Positions 38,353 through 47,129 of a stretch of 64,000 nt of DNA are shown here, one piece after another. The position numbers and the translations under genes were made by a program. The stretch is taken from NCBI RefSeq assembly GCF_900104845.1, contig NZ_FNSR01000003.1, forward strand, positions 496,001 through 560,000, written 5' to 3'. The DNA is from Paraburkholderia caballeronis. GTDB lineage: Bacteria; Pseudomonadota; Gammaproteobacteria; Burkholderiales; Burkholderiaceae. Under the pieces are notes generated by a model that had not been told where the DNA came from, made no database searches, and worked only from the letters and a program-made list of their open reading frames with translations. The number at the start of each line of letters is the position of its first letter. The first letter of the stretch is position 1.

Positions 38353-39897
38353 ATGTTTTCTCGTCTTTCGATCTCCGTCCGGCTGTGGGCCACCATCGCG
38401 CTGCTCGGTCTGCTGATCTTCGCGACCGGGCTGCTTGGCCAGTTCGGCATGCAACGCTCGAACGCCGCGCTCGGCTACGCGTATTCGAACCAGCTCGCGG
38501 CGGCGCTCAACATCGGCAAGGCGAACCTGAACCTGACGATCGTGCGCACGACGCTCGATCGCGTGCTGCTGCATCCGGATTCGCCGGACGTGCCGAACCT
38601 GATCAAGAAGGCGCTCGATTACCGCGACGTGTCGGAGAACGCGTGGCGCGCGTACGCGGCGCTGCCGCACAGCGACGACGAGCGGGCGCTCGCGGACAGC
38701 GTCAGCGCCGCGCGCGCCGCGATGCTCACGCAGGGCATCCAGCCGATGGTCGACGCGCTGAAGCAGGGCGACCACCAGACCGCCGACACGATCGCGATGA
38801 CAACGCTGCCACCGCTGTCGGTCGCGCTGACGAAGAGTTCGACCGCGCTCGAAACGTGGCAGCACGCGCATGGGCAGCAGGTGTTCGACGAAGCGGAGCG
38901 GCTGTTCGGCTGGCTGCGCATCGGCGGCATCGCGCTGATCGTGTTCGGCCTCGTGATCTGCGTGGGCTGTTCGTACGGGCTGCACCGTTCGATCGCGGCG
39001 CCGCTCGCGTATGTGCTCGCCGCGTTGCAGCGCATCTCGGCCGGCGACCTGACGGTGTCGCTCCAGACGCGTTCGCGCGACGAGATGGGCCGCCTGATCG
39101 AAGGGCTGAAGACGATGCAGCAGGAACTCGCGCAGACCGTGCGCCAGGTGACGCGCAGTTCGGAGTCGATCGCGGCGGCGACGCGCCAGATCGCGGCCGG
39201 CAACGGCGACCTGTCGCAGCGCACCGAGGAGCAGGCGGCGTCGCTTCAGCAGACCGCCGCGAGCATGGAGGAATTGACTGCGACGGTGAAGCACAACGCG
39301 GACAGCGCGCGCACCGCGCAGACGCTGGCGGACAACGCGCACGACGTGGTCGCGCGCAGCGCGCGGGTGGTCGGCGACGCGGTGCAGACGATGGACCAGA
39401 TCGACCAAAGCTCGCAGAAGATCGCGGACATCACCGGCGTGATCGAGGGCATCGCGTTCCAGACCAACATCCTTGCGCTGAACGCGGCGGTCGAGGCCGC
39501 GCGCGCGGGCGACCAGGGACGCGGTTTCGCGGTGGTCGCGGGCGAGGTGCGTTCGCTCGCGCAGCGCGCGGGCACTGCGGCGAAGGAGATCAAGGAACTG
39601 ATCGGCGAGTCGGTGGAGCGCGTCGCGACCGGCACGAAGTTCGTGCGCTCGGCGGGCGACACGATGGGCGAGATCCGCCAGTCGATCGGCCAGGTCGCGA
39701 CGATCATGAAGGAGATCGCGCACGCGTCCGACGAGCAGCGCGACGGCATCGAGCAGGTGAGCCGCGCGGTGTCGCAGATGGACGAGGTCTCGCAGCAGAA
39801 CGCGGCGCTCGTCGAGCAGGCGGCCGCTGCCGCCGCGTCGCTGGACGACCAGGCGGGCGCGCTGCGCGACGCGGTGTCGGTGTTCCGGCTCGCGTGA
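38353..39897 (+). CDS. methyl-accepting chemotaxis protein
   Basis: 514 residues. Membrane helix 1 at about 11-31, a short four-helix-bundle periplasmic sensor (about 35-190), helix 2 at about 196-216 (IGGIALIVFGLVICVGCSYG), HAMP, then the signalling domain. The highly conserved hairpin tip is present (IEGIAFQTNILALNAAVEAARAG), with methylation-helix sequence TEEQAASLQQTAASMEE. It has no C-terminal NWETF-type receptor tail. Ligand unknown. The Tar-type topology is common in Burkholderia, which have many such receptors. The start at 38353 gives the normal short cytoplasmic N-tail. Confidence 0.92.
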   Translation: MFSRLSISVRLWATIALLGLLIFATGLLGQFGMQRSNAALGYAYSNQLAAALNIGKANLNLTIVRTTLDRVLLHPDSPDVPNLIKKALDYRDVSENAWRAYAALPHSDDERALADSVSAARAAMLTQGIQPMVDALKQGDHQTADTIAMTTLPPLSVALTKSSTALETWQHAHGQQVFDEAERLFGWLRIGGIALIVFGLVICVGCSYGLHRSIAAPLAYVLAALQRISAGDLTVSLQTRSRDEMGRLIEGLKTMQQELAQTVRQVTRSSESIAAATRQIAAGNGDLSQRTEEQAASLQQTAASMEELTATVKHNADSARTAQTLADNAHDVVARSARVVGDAVQTMDQIDQSSQKIADITGVIEGIAFQTNILALNAAVEAARAGDQGRGFAVVAGEVRSLAQRAGTAAKEIKELIGESVERVATGTKFVRSAGDTMGEIRQSIGQVATIMKEIAHASDEQRDGIEQVSRAVSQMDEVSQQNAALVEQAAAAAASLDDQAGALRDAVSVFRLA

Positions 39898-40242
39898 GCG
39901 GGGCGGGCGGCAAGCGGCGTCGTCGCGGCGGTCAGGCCGTTCGCCCGATGAAAGGCGGCCGGCGCGGAGCGATGCTACCGCGGCGCGAAGAGGCCGAGGC
40001 GCGAGCCTGATGCGCAAACGCTGCGTTTCAGCGATGCCGCGATGAAGCGGCTAGGGGAGCCGCCGCGAAGCGTGTGCGCGGCCGTCGTGAATGACGATAT
40101 CGGCCAACGTTGCGGCCGCCTGCTTGGGGCGCGCATGCCACGGTTGTGACCTTTCGACGTATCGCGCGGCATGCGACGAACAGGGTTCGGCGTTGAACGA
40201 CGGTGCGGCGCGAGCGCGCCGCATCTGCCGAACACCGGACGA
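39898..40242. other. intergenic region between convergent chemoreceptor and porin genes
   Basis: 345 bp. Open frames crossing it are continuations of shadows and none has a credible start. A small stem, CGGCT-AGGG-AGCCG, is visible around 40049-40062, too weak to call as a terminator. Confidence 0.4.
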
Positions 40243-41427
40243 TCAGAAGCGATGGCGGATGCCGGCCGTCACGACGGTCTGCACGGCGCTGGTCGACGGC
40301 GTCGAGCCGATGATCGCCGCGACCGCGCGATGGCCGGTCGAGTCGACGCCCGCCGCGTGCTGGAACACGCCGACCGCATAGAGGTCGGTGCGCTTCGACA
40401 GCGCGTAGGTCGCGCCGAAATCGACCGTGTGATAGACCGCGCTGCCGTTGCCGACACCGGTGCCGTTCGTGTAGTCGTACGACAGCGCGAACATCAGCGC
40501 GGGCGTCGCCTGGTAGCGCAGGTTCAGTTCCGCGCTGTTGAACGTCGCATGGCTGCCGTTGCCGGCGCCGTTCGGCGCGAGTCCGGCGACGTCCACCGAG
40601 CCGAGATCGGTGAAGCGCGTATTGGTGTACACGACGCTCGCGGTCGCCGGGCCGAATGCGTATTGCGCGCCCGCGGCGACGATGTGTTCCGCGCCCGCCG
40701 ACGCATAACCGGAGATGATCGGATTCGCGATGTTGCTGCCGGTCGTCGTGTCGTTGGCCTTGTCGCCCCAGAACGAGAAGTTCGGCCGGCTCACGTACAG
40801 ATAACCGGCCGCGAGCGACAGCGGCCCGCTCGTATAACCGGCCCCGAGCGACCACACCTGGTTGCGCGCGAGACTGCCCGGCTGGCCGCCGAAGCTGTAC
40901 AGGCCGCCGAAGCTGAGGCCGCGCCACGTCACGCTCTGATACTTGACCGAGTTGTTGATCCGGTTGGAATTGTTCAGGTTGTCGAGGTCGGCCGGATGCG
41001 TGCCGTAACCGGCGCCGGACGCGGCCCACGTCGCGCCCGCGGACATCGGGTTCACGAAGTCGGCCTGCGACGAATACTGGCGGCCGAGCGTGACGGTGCC
41101 GTACGGGCTCGACAGTCCGACGAACGCGAGCCGTCCGAACTCGGTGCCGTTCTGGCCCATCGTGCCGTTCGCCGGGTTGAAGCCCGCTTCGAGCGTGAAG
41201 ATCGCGTTCAGCCCGCCGCCGAGGTCTTCGCTGCCGCGCACCCCCCAGCGGGACGCGGACTCGTTGCCGCCGGTCAGCGCGATCTGGCTGCTGCCTTTCG
41301 AATTCGACGTGTACGTGAAGCCGGCATCCACGATGCCGTACAGCGTGACGCTGCTCTGCGCGAGTGCGATACCGGGCGCCGCCGAGGCGGCAGCCGCCGC
41401 GGCGGCCGTGAGAAGGACTCGTTTCAT
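40243..41427 (-). CDS. outer-membrane porin of the hexuronate island
   Basis: 394 residues. Signal peptide MKRVLLTAAAAAAASAAPGIALA is followed by QSSVTLYGIVDAGFTY. RWGVRGSEDLGGGLNAIFTLE and the C-terminal strand ending GIRHRF with a terminal Phe are typical of betaproteobacterial porins. It is the third gene of the minus-strand arm, after the fructuronate reductase-type and MFS transporter genes, so it probably admits sugar acids across the outer membrane. Confidence 0.92.
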   Translation of the reverse strand: MKRVLLTAAAAAAASAAPGIALAQSSVTLYGIVDAGFTYTSNSKGSSQIALTGGNESASRWGVRGSEDLGGGLNAIFTLEAGFNPANGTMGQNGTEFGRLAFVGLSSPYGTVTLGRQYSSQADFVNPMSAGATWAASGAGYGTHPADLDNLNNSNRINNSVKYQSVTWRGLSFGGLYSFGGQPGSLARNQVWSLGAGYTSGPLSLAAGYLYVSRPNFSFWGDKANDTTTGSNIANPIISGYASAGAEHIVAAGAQYAFGPATASVVYTNTRFTDLGSVDVAGLAPNGAGNGSHATFNSAELNLRYQATPALMFALSYDYTNGTGVGNGSAVYHTVDFGATYALSKRTDLYAVGVFQHAAGVDSTGHRAVAAIIGSTPSTSAVQTVVTAGIRHRF

Positions 41428-41524
41428 CTTGTTCTGTTGTCTCGTTAGTTATGCAAATCTGTTGATGGACAAGGGTGCTGCGCGAGAAGCCCGCCGCGCG
41501 GCGGGCCGTACTGCCTGGGAGGAA

Positions 41525-42817
41525 TCAGGAGAACGCGTTGCCGCGCACGCGGGCCGTGGGCCGCGCGTCGCGGATGAACACGGCGGACAGCGCCGCGCCG
41601 ACGAGCGCGACGGCGCCGGCGAGCACGAACGCGGTCGCGAACGAGCCGGTGCGCGCGACGAGGAAGCCGGTGATAGCCGGGCCGACGACGCCGGACAGGC
41701 TGCCGACGCAGTGCATGCAGCCGCTGACGCTGCCGACCTTGGCCGGATGCACGACGTCCTGCACGATTGCCCAGTACAGCGCGCCGGTCACGTACAGCAG
41801 GAACAGCGCGACCGACATCAGCGCGATCGCGTTCACCGCCGTATGCACGGAGCCGGCGACGGCCACGCAGATGCCGGTCGCGACGAGGCAGGTGACGAGC
41901 ACGATCTTGCGCGACAGCATCAGCTTGCCGGTCCAGCGGAAGATCGCGTCGGAGATCGCGCCGCCGGCCGCGAGGCCGATGGTGCCGACGAGCCACGGCA
42001 CGACCGTCGCGAAGCTCATCTCCTTGATGTTCAGGTGATGGGCCTGCACGAGGTAGCTCGGGAACCAGCTCAGGAAGAAGAACAGCACGTAGTTGTAGCT
42101 GAAGAACGCGACGGCGGCCGCGATGATGAGCGGCTGGCGCAGATACGCGGACAGCGGCAGGTTGGCGGCCTGCGGGTCGGCGGCCGGCGCGGCGTGCTGG
42201 CCGGCGGCGGCCGGCGCGGTGTCGTCGAGCGACGTGACGTAGCGGTTGCGCGCCGGCGCGTCGCTGGTCACGAAGAACCAGATCAGCGCCCACACGAGGC
42301 CGACCGCGCAGATGATCCAGAACGCCGGACGCCAGCCGAAGCTGATCGCGAGCAGCCCGATGATCGGGCCGGCGATCGCGCCGCCGAGCGGCGAGCCGGC
42401 GCTCAACAGGCCCATCGCGGTCGCGGCGATGTCGCGCGGCAGCCAGTTGTTGACCATCTTGTTCGCGCCCGCGCACAGCGGCCCCTCGGCCATCCCGAAC
42501 AGCGTGCGCAGCACCAGCAGGCTCGCGAAACCGACCGCGACGGCGGTCAGCCCGCAGAAGATCGACCACAGGCCGACCGCGAGGATGTACACGAGCTTCG
42601 GCCCGAGCCGGTCGCTCGCGAGGCCGCCGAGGAAATTGAACAGCGCGTAGCCGACGAAGAAGCTGCTGAACACGATCCCCATCTGCGCGGTGTCGATGCC
42701 GAGGTCTTGCTGGATCAGCGGCGCGGTCAGCGACAGCGCGACGCGGTCGAGGTAGTTGATCCCGTAGACGAGGAATAACAGGAATACCGTTACCCAGCCC
42801 ATGGTGCGTTGCTTCAT
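41525..42817 (-). CDS. MFS hexuronate/aldarate transporter (ACS family, ExuT/GudP-like)
   Basis: 430 residues with twelve predicted helices. Family marks are the start WVTVFLLFLVYGINYLDRVALSL, SSFFVGYALFNFLGGLASDRLGPK and RTLFGMAEGPLCAGANKMVNNW. ACS transporters bring in hexuronates, aldarates or galactonate with protons. Its position between the fructuronate reductase-type and porin genes, opposite mannonate dehydratase and KDG kinase genes, fits glucuronate or a related acid. The substrate is inferred from context. Confidence 0.88.
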   Translation of the reverse strand: MKQRTMGWVTVFLLFLVYGINYLDRVALSLTAPLIQQDLGIDTAQMGIVFSSFFVGYALFNFLGGLASDRLGPKLVYILAVGLWSIFCGLTAVAVGFASLLVLRTLFGMAEGPLCAGANKMVNNWLPRDIAATAMGLLSAGSPLGGAIAGPIIGLLAISFGWRPAFWIICAVGLVWALIWFFVTSDAPARNRYVTSLDDTAPAAAGQHAAPAADPQAANLPLSAYLRQPLIIAAAVAFFSYNYVLFFFLSWFPSYLVQAHHLNIKEMSFATVVPWLVGTIGLAAGGAISDAIFRWTGKLMLSRKIVLVTCLVATGICVAVAGSVHTAVNAIALMSVALFLLYVTGALYWAIVQDVVHPAKVGSVSGCMHCVGSLSGVVGPAITGFLVARTGSFATAFVLAGAVALVGAALSAVFIRDARPTARVRGNAFS

Positions 42818-42994
42818 GCGGAGTCTCCTTTTGATTGTGTGTCCGGTGATCCGTGCGGCGTGGATCGGGCGCTGCGTTTGCTGCCGGGGCCTGCGCGGCG
42901 GGAAACGCGTTGCCGTCGTCGCGCGGCTTTGGTCGCGGCCGCCGCTGTCGCGCGGCCGCGGGTACGGTGTTTCAGCCGCGCGAGGCGGCCCGCG

Positions 42995-44476
42995 TCATGC
43001 GCGCCGCGCGGGTGTCAGCAGTGCGGCGGTGCCGTGCTCGCGCAACGCGGACAGATGGCCCGCGATGCGCTCGACGAACGCAGCCGGCCACGGCGTCGCG
43101 CCGAACACGCCGGTCTGCGCGAACGCCGCCTGCACGGCTTCGATTGCATGGCTCGCCGCGCGCAGCCGCGAGCCGAGCGCGTCGGCGCCGGGATCGCTGA
43201 TCGTCAGCGGCTCGCCCGCGTCGCTGCGGCCGCTCGCGAGATAGTGCAGCCATGCGGCGAGCGCCCGTTCGAGCGCCGGCCGCTCGATGCCGGCCGCCAC
43301 GCTCTCGCGCAGCGCCGGCAGCCAGCGCACCGGCACCTTCTGCGTGCCGTCCATCGCGATCTGCCGCGTCTGGTGCGCGAGCGTCGGATTGCGGAAGCGT
43401 TCGAGCAGCGCGCGGCAGTACGCGTGCGCGTCGTAGCCGGCCGGCACCGTGACGGTCGGCAGCAGATCCTCGGTCATCACGCGCTCGACGAACGCGGCGA
43501 GCGCCGGGTCCGCCATTGCGTCCGATACCGTCGCGCGGCCGCGCAACTGGCCGACGTAAGCAATCGCGGAATGCGAGCCGTTCAGCAGCCGCAGCTTCAT
43601 CGCCTCGTAGGGATGCACGTCGTGCGTGACGAGCGCGCCGGCGTCCTCCCATGCAGGACGCGGGCCGCTGAAACGATCCTCGATCACCCATTGCGTGAAC
43701 GGCTCGCAGACGATTGCCGCGTCGTCGCGCAGGCCGATGCGGGCCTGCGCGTCGGCGAGCGATGCGGCCGTCGACGCCGGCACGATCCGGTCGACCATCG
43801 TGTTCGGGAACGCGATCGACTCCGCGATGCGGCGCGCGAGCGCCGGGTCGCCGAGTTCGGTGAACTGCAGCAGCAGCCGGCGCAGCGTGTCGCCGTTCGC
43901 CATCATGTTGTCGCAGCAGACGATCGTCAGCGGCGCGTTCGCCGGACGCCGCCGCAGCCCGGCCGCGAGCACGCCGAGCGTGGTGCGCGGCGCGTCCGGC
44001 TCCGCCACGTCGTGGCGGATGCCGGCGTCGTCGGCGTCGAGGTCGGCGCTGGCCGGCGCGAGGTTGTAGCCCTTTTCGGTGACGGTCAGGCTCACGATCG
44101 CGACGTGCGGGTCGGCGATCGCGTCGAGCACCCGCGGCAGCGCGTCGGGCGCGTACAGCGCGCCGCGCAGCGAGCCGACGATGCGGCTGCGCGCCGTGCC
44201 GCCGTCGCGCTCGGTGACGGAATACAGATAGTCCTGCGCGGCGAGCACGTCGGCCATCCGCCGCTCGCGCAGATGCACGCCGACGATTCCCCAGCGGGTG
44301 TCGCCGCGCGCGAGCAGCGTGTCCGTGTACAGCGCCTGGTGCGCGCGATGGAACGCGCCGAGGCCCAGATGAACGATGCCGGTGCGCACGCTGTCGCGGT
44401 CGTAGGCGGGCAGCGCAATGCCGGCCGTCGCGTCGGCGAGCGTGCTGCGGTTCAGCGCGGAATGGATTTTCTCCAT
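42995..44476 (-). CDS. mannitol dehydrogenase family: fructuronate reductase-like (UxuB type)
   Basis: 493 residues, the usual length for the long-chain mannitol dehydrogenase/UxuB family. N-terminal Rossmann motif GIVHLGLGAFHRAHQALYTD. The catalytic-domain motif follows with the Lys of YEAMKLRLLNGSHSAIAY; FPNTMVDRIVP is also typical. UxuB interconverts D-fructuronate and D-mannonate with NADH. Mannitol or arabinitol oxidation is an alternative, but the divergent D-mannonate dehydratase gene favours fructuronate. ATG 44476 was chosen. A perfect TACCATGGTA palindrome begins 6 bp upstream, so a bound regulator would block this leader. Confidence 0.85.
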   Translation of the reverse strand: MEKIHSALNRSTLADATAGIALPAYDRDSVRTGIVHLGLGAFHRAHQALYTDTLLARGDTRWGIVGVHLRERRMADVLAAQDYLYSVTERDGGTARSRIVGSLRGALYAPDALPRVLDAIADPHVAIVSLTVTEKGYNLAPASADLDADDAGIRHDVAEPDAPRTTLGVLAAGLRRRPANAPLTIVCCDNMMANGDTLRRLLLQFTELGDPALARRIAESIAFPNTMVDRIVPASTAASLADAQARIGLRDDAAIVCEPFTQWVIEDRFSGPRPAWEDAGALVTHDVHPYEAMKLRLLNGSHSAIAYVGQLRGRATVSDAMADPALAAFVERVMTEDLLPTVTVPAGYDAHAYCRALLERFRNPTLAHQTRQIAMDGTQKVPVRWLPALRESVAAGIERPALERALAAWLHYLASGRSDAGEPLTISDPGADALGSRLRAASHAIEAVQAAFAQTGVFGATPWPAAFVERIAGHLSALREHGTAALLTPARRA

Positions 44477-44481
44477 ACATC

Positions 44482-44491
44482 TACCATGGTA
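44482..44491. promoter_or_regulatory. GntR-type operator box 1 (TACCATGGTA)
   Basis: Perfect 10-bp palindrome directly upstream of the fructuronate reductase-like start. It resembles the TGGT..ACCA-type sites of FadR-subfamily GntR regulators. An identical box lies 96 bp away, and a one-mismatch copy (TACCATGGCA) lies at the island's own gntR gene. Confidence 0.65.
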
Positions 44492-44577
44492 CGATTCGGA
44501 ATTCCCGAAGCTTAGATGCTTGAGCCAACGGTTTTTATAGGTGTTAACGCTATAACTGCGTTTTGGCACCGGTTTGT

Positions 44578-44587
44578 TACCATGGTA
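44578..44587. promoter_or_regulatory. GntR-type operator box 2 (TACCATGGTA)
   Basis: Second perfect TACCATGGTA palindrome. It sits 34 bp before the former start codon of the decayed GntR copy, exactly the spacing seen between the box at 48255 and the intact gntR start at 48289. Its retention beside a dead gene suggests it still serves the plus-strand ManD operon. Confidence 0.65.
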
Positions 44588-44611
44588 GAAATTCAGGCAT
44601 TATCCCGACCG

Positions 44612-44826
44612 ATGTCGCCGATCGTCGTGGCGCGGCAGGACGGTTCCGTCTTGTCCCCGTCGAGAGGCTTTCCCGCGAACCCGGCCGCCGATTCAGCGCC
44701 TGCTGCGCGAGGCGGTCGTCGAAGGCCAACGCAACGCAACGCAACGCGGTGCCGAGCCCCATCGACCGCGTCGGCTCACATCTGCCCGAGGTCCGTGCGC
44801 GCGTGCCCGAATACTTCGCCGATTGA
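44612..44826 (+). pseudogene. remnant of a second GntR regulator gene
   Basis: Three pieces of a GntR gene closely related to the intact one at 48289 survive. The N-terminal start (MSPIVVARQDGSVLSP, like MPPTAVAPQEDSVVST) is followed after a frame change by PIQRLLREAVV (like PQIHRFLRDAIV). Then comes EGQRNA, next to a (CAACG)x4 run. Last is the C-terminus IDRVGSHLPEVRARVPEYFAD with stop at 44824-44826, 60 of 66 bases identical to the intact gene. Two internal deletions removed most of both domains. Their junctions fall at short repeats (ATCGT-like and GCGGT), suggesting slipped or recombinational loss. Confidence 0.85.
44727..44746 (+). repeat. (CAACG)x4 microsatellite in the GntR remnant
   Basis: Four tandem CAACG units expand a CAACGC that occurs once in the intact gntR (in the EGQRNAV codons). 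This pentamer expansion adds a frameshifting length and is a typical mark of an unconstrained pseudogene. Confidence 0.85.
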
Positions 44827-44850
44827 ACCGAATCACCGTGGAGAAGACAA

Positions 44851-46059
44851 GTGAAGATTGAACGGTTGCAGACCATCGTGACCAGCCCCGGCCGGAACTT
44901 CGTGACCGTGAAGATCGTGACCGACGAGGGCGTGTACGGTCTCGGCGACGCGACGCTGAACGGCCGCGAACTGGCCGTGCGCGCGTATCTGGAGGAGCAC
45001 GTGTTTCCGTGCCTCGTCGGGCGCGATCCGCGCAACATCGAGGACATCTGGCAATACCTGTATCGCGGCGCGTACTGGCGGCGCGGCCCGGTCACGATGA
45101 CCGCGATCGCCGCGATCGACATGGCGCTGTGGGACATCAAGGGCAAGCTCGCGGGAATGCCGGTCTATCAGCTGCTCGGCGGCAAGAGCCGCGACGGCCT
45201 GATGGTATACGGCCACGCGAACGGCCGCGATCACGAGGAAGCGGTGGACGAGGTGCGCAAGCACGTCGAGGAAGGCTATCAGGCGATCCGCGTGCAGTCC
45301 GGCGTGCCGGGACTGGAGAAGGTGTACGGCGTCGGCAAGGTGGCCGGCGAATACGAGCCCGCGCAGAAGGGCCTGCCGCCCGAGGAACCGTGGGATACCG
45401 CGCTTTATCTGCGCCACACGCCGGAACTGTTCCGCAAGGTGCGCGAAGCGGTCGGCGACGGCCCGCATCTGCTGCACGACGCGCATCACCGGCTCACGCC
45501 GATCGAGGCCGCGCGCCTCGGCCGCGACCTGGAGCCGTACCGGCTGTTCTGGCTCGAAGACGCGACGCCCGCCGAAAACCAGGAAAGCTTCCGGCTGATC
45601 CGCAGCCACACGACGACGCCGCTCGCGGTCGGCGAGATCTTCAACTCGATCTGGGACTGCAAGGACCTGATCCGCGAGCAGTTGATCGACTACATCCGCG
45701 CGACGATCGTGCACGCGGGCGGCATCACGCACATGCGGCGCATCGCGGATTACGCGGCGATGTACCAGGTTCGCACCGGCTTCCACGGCGCGACCGACCT
45801 GTCGCCGGTCTGCATGGCGGCGGCGGTGAACTTCGGCCTGTGGGCGCCGAACTTCGGCGTCCAGGAACTGATGCCGCACAACGCGCTGACGAACGAAGTA
45901 TTCCCGCATCAGTACCGTTTCGAAAACGGCTTCCTCGTGATGGACGACGCGCCGGGCCTCGGCGTCGACATCGACGAGACGCTGGCCGCGAAGTATCCGT
46001 ACGAGCGCGCGTACCTGCCGGTCGCCCGCCTGCGCGACGGCTCGATGTGGAACTGGTGA
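44851..46059 (+). CDS. manD: D-mannonate dehydratase, enolase superfamily (ManD/RspA type)
   Basis: 402 residues. N-terminal capping domain ([20 protein letters not shown]), then the barrel. ManD features are VYGHANGRD, the Arg of IRVQSGVPG and a following Tyr (EKVYGV), metal ligands Asp in LLHDAHHRL, Glu in [10 protein letters not shown] and Glu in AVGEIFN, and [10 protein letters not shown]. High-efficiency ManD enzymes dehydrate D-mannonate to 2-keto-3-deoxy-D-gluconate (KDG). The C-terminus [10 protein letters not shown] is family-typical. First gene of the plus arm, 24 bp after the GntR remnant; it is followed by an RspB-like dehydrogenase gene, as in E. coli rspAB. Confidence 0.92.
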   Translation: MKIERLQTIVTSPGRNFVTVKIVTDEGVYGLGDATLNGRELAVRAYLEEHVFPCLVGRDPRNIEDIWQYLYRGAYWRRGPVTMTAIAAIDMALWDIKGKLAGMPVYQLLGGKSRDGLMVYGHANGRDHEEAVDEVRKHVEEGYQAIRVQSGVPGLEKVYGVGKVAGEYEPAQKGLPPEEPWDTALYLRHTPELFRKVREAVGDGPHLLHDAHHRLTPIEAARLGRDLEPYRLFWLEDATPAENQESFRLIRSHTTTPLAVGEIFNSIWDCKDLIREQLIDYIRATIVHAGGITHMRRIADYAAMYQVRTGFHGATDLSPVCMAAAVNFGLWAPNFGVQELMPHNALTNEVFPHQYRFENGFLVMDDAPGLGVDIDETLAAKYPYERAYLPVARLRDGSMWNW

Positions 46060-46093
46060 TCCGCGGGCCTGCCATTCAAAGGAGTCGAACAAC

Positions 46094-47128
46094 ATGTTGA
46101 GCGTCGTAGTCGATCGTCCGAACAGCCTGAGCGTGCGTGAAATGCCGCTGCCGTCGCCGGCCGCCGGCGAGGTGCGCGTGCGCGTGCGTTACGCGGGCAT
46201 CTGCGGGTCGGACCTGCACATCTATCGCGGACACAATCCGTTCGTGTCGTATCCGCGCATCATCGGCCATGAGTTCGTCGGCCGCATCGAGTCGGTCGGC
46301 GACGGCGTGGACGCGGCCCGCATCGGCGAAACGGTCGCGGTGGACCCCGTCATCAGTTGCGGCCATTGCCACGCATGCCGGATCGGGCGGCGCAACGTGT
46401 GCCGCAACCTGACGGTGCTCGGCGTGCATCGCGACGGCGGTTTCAGCGAGTACGTGTGCGCGCCGCAGCAGAACGCATACCGGATTCCGGACGGCATCGC
46501 GGACACCTGCGCCGCGATCGTCGAGCCGTTCGCGGTCGCCGCGAACGTGACGTCGCGCACCGGCGTGCTGCCGGAGGACGTCGCGCTGATCTACGGCGCG
46601 GGCACGGTCGGCCTCACGGTGTTGCAGGTGCTGAAGCACGTGTACGGCATTCGCGCGTTCATCACCGACCAGTTGGACGAGCGTCTCGCGCTTGCGCACC
46701 GCTGCGGCGCGGCCGACGACGAGACGATCAACACCCGGCACGAGTCGCTGTCCGACGCGCTTGCGAAGCGCGGCGTGGACGGCGGCCCGACGCTGATCTT
46801 CGACGCGGTCGGCCATCCGTCGATCCTCGAAGAAGCGGTGCGGCTCGCCGCGCCGGCGGGCCGCATCGGGCTGCTGGGCTTCTCCGCGACGCCGTCCGCG
46901 ATTCCGCAGCAGGAACTGACGAAGAAGGAACTGACGCTGTGCGCGTCGCGGCTGAACTGCGCGATGTTCCCGACCGTGATCGACTGGATCTCGCGCGGGC
47001 TCGTGCATCCGGAGCACATCGTCACGCACCGCGTGGACTTCCGCAACGTCGGCGACGCGTTCGAACTGGCCGAGCACAGCCCGAAGGAAAGCTGCAAGGT
47101 GCTGCTCGACTTCGGCACCGACCGTTGA
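46094..47128 (+). CDS. zinc-dependent medium-chain dehydrogenase, RspB/idonate-dehydrogenase-like
   Basis: 344 residues. Catalytic zinc residues are in YAGICGSDLHIY (Cys) and IIGHEFVG (His-Glu). The structural zinc cysteines are in CGHCHACRIGRRNVC, and the cofactor fold is GAGTVGLTVLQVL. Relatives oxidise sugar acids or polyols (L-idonate, L-galactonate, sorbitol). It is tightly clustered between ManD and KDG kinase, so it probably feeds a sugar acid such as L-gulonate or L-idonate toward fructuronate. The exact substrate is unknown. Confidence 0.88.
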   Translation: MLSVVVDRPNSLSVREMPLPSPAAGEVRVRVRYAGICGSDLHIYRGHNPFVSYPRIIGHEFVGRIESVGDGVDAARIGETVAVDPVISCGHCHACRIGRRNVCRNLTVLGVHRDGGFSEYVCAPQQNAYRIPDGIADTCAAIVEPFAVAANVTSRTGVLPEDVALIYGAGTVGLTVLQVLKHVYGIRAFITDQLDERLALAHRCGAADDETINTRHESLSDALAKRGVDGGPTLIFDAVGHPSILEEAVRLAAPAGRIGLLGFSATPSAIPQQELTKKELTLCASRLNCAMFPTVIDWISRGLVHPEHIVTHRVDFRNVGDAFELAEHSPKESCKVLLDFGTDR

Positions 47129-47129
47129 G

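Larger units (their letters stand above)
44477..44850. promoter_or_regulatory. divergent promoter region of the hexuronate island
   Basis: 374 bp between the fructuronate reductase-like gene (minus) and the ManD gene (plus). The left 110 bp is AT-rich, including GTTAACGCTATAAC around 44542-44555, and probably holds both promoters, bracketed by the two TACCATGGTA boxes. The right 215 bp is a decayed GntR gene copy, annotated separately. Confidence 0.6.
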
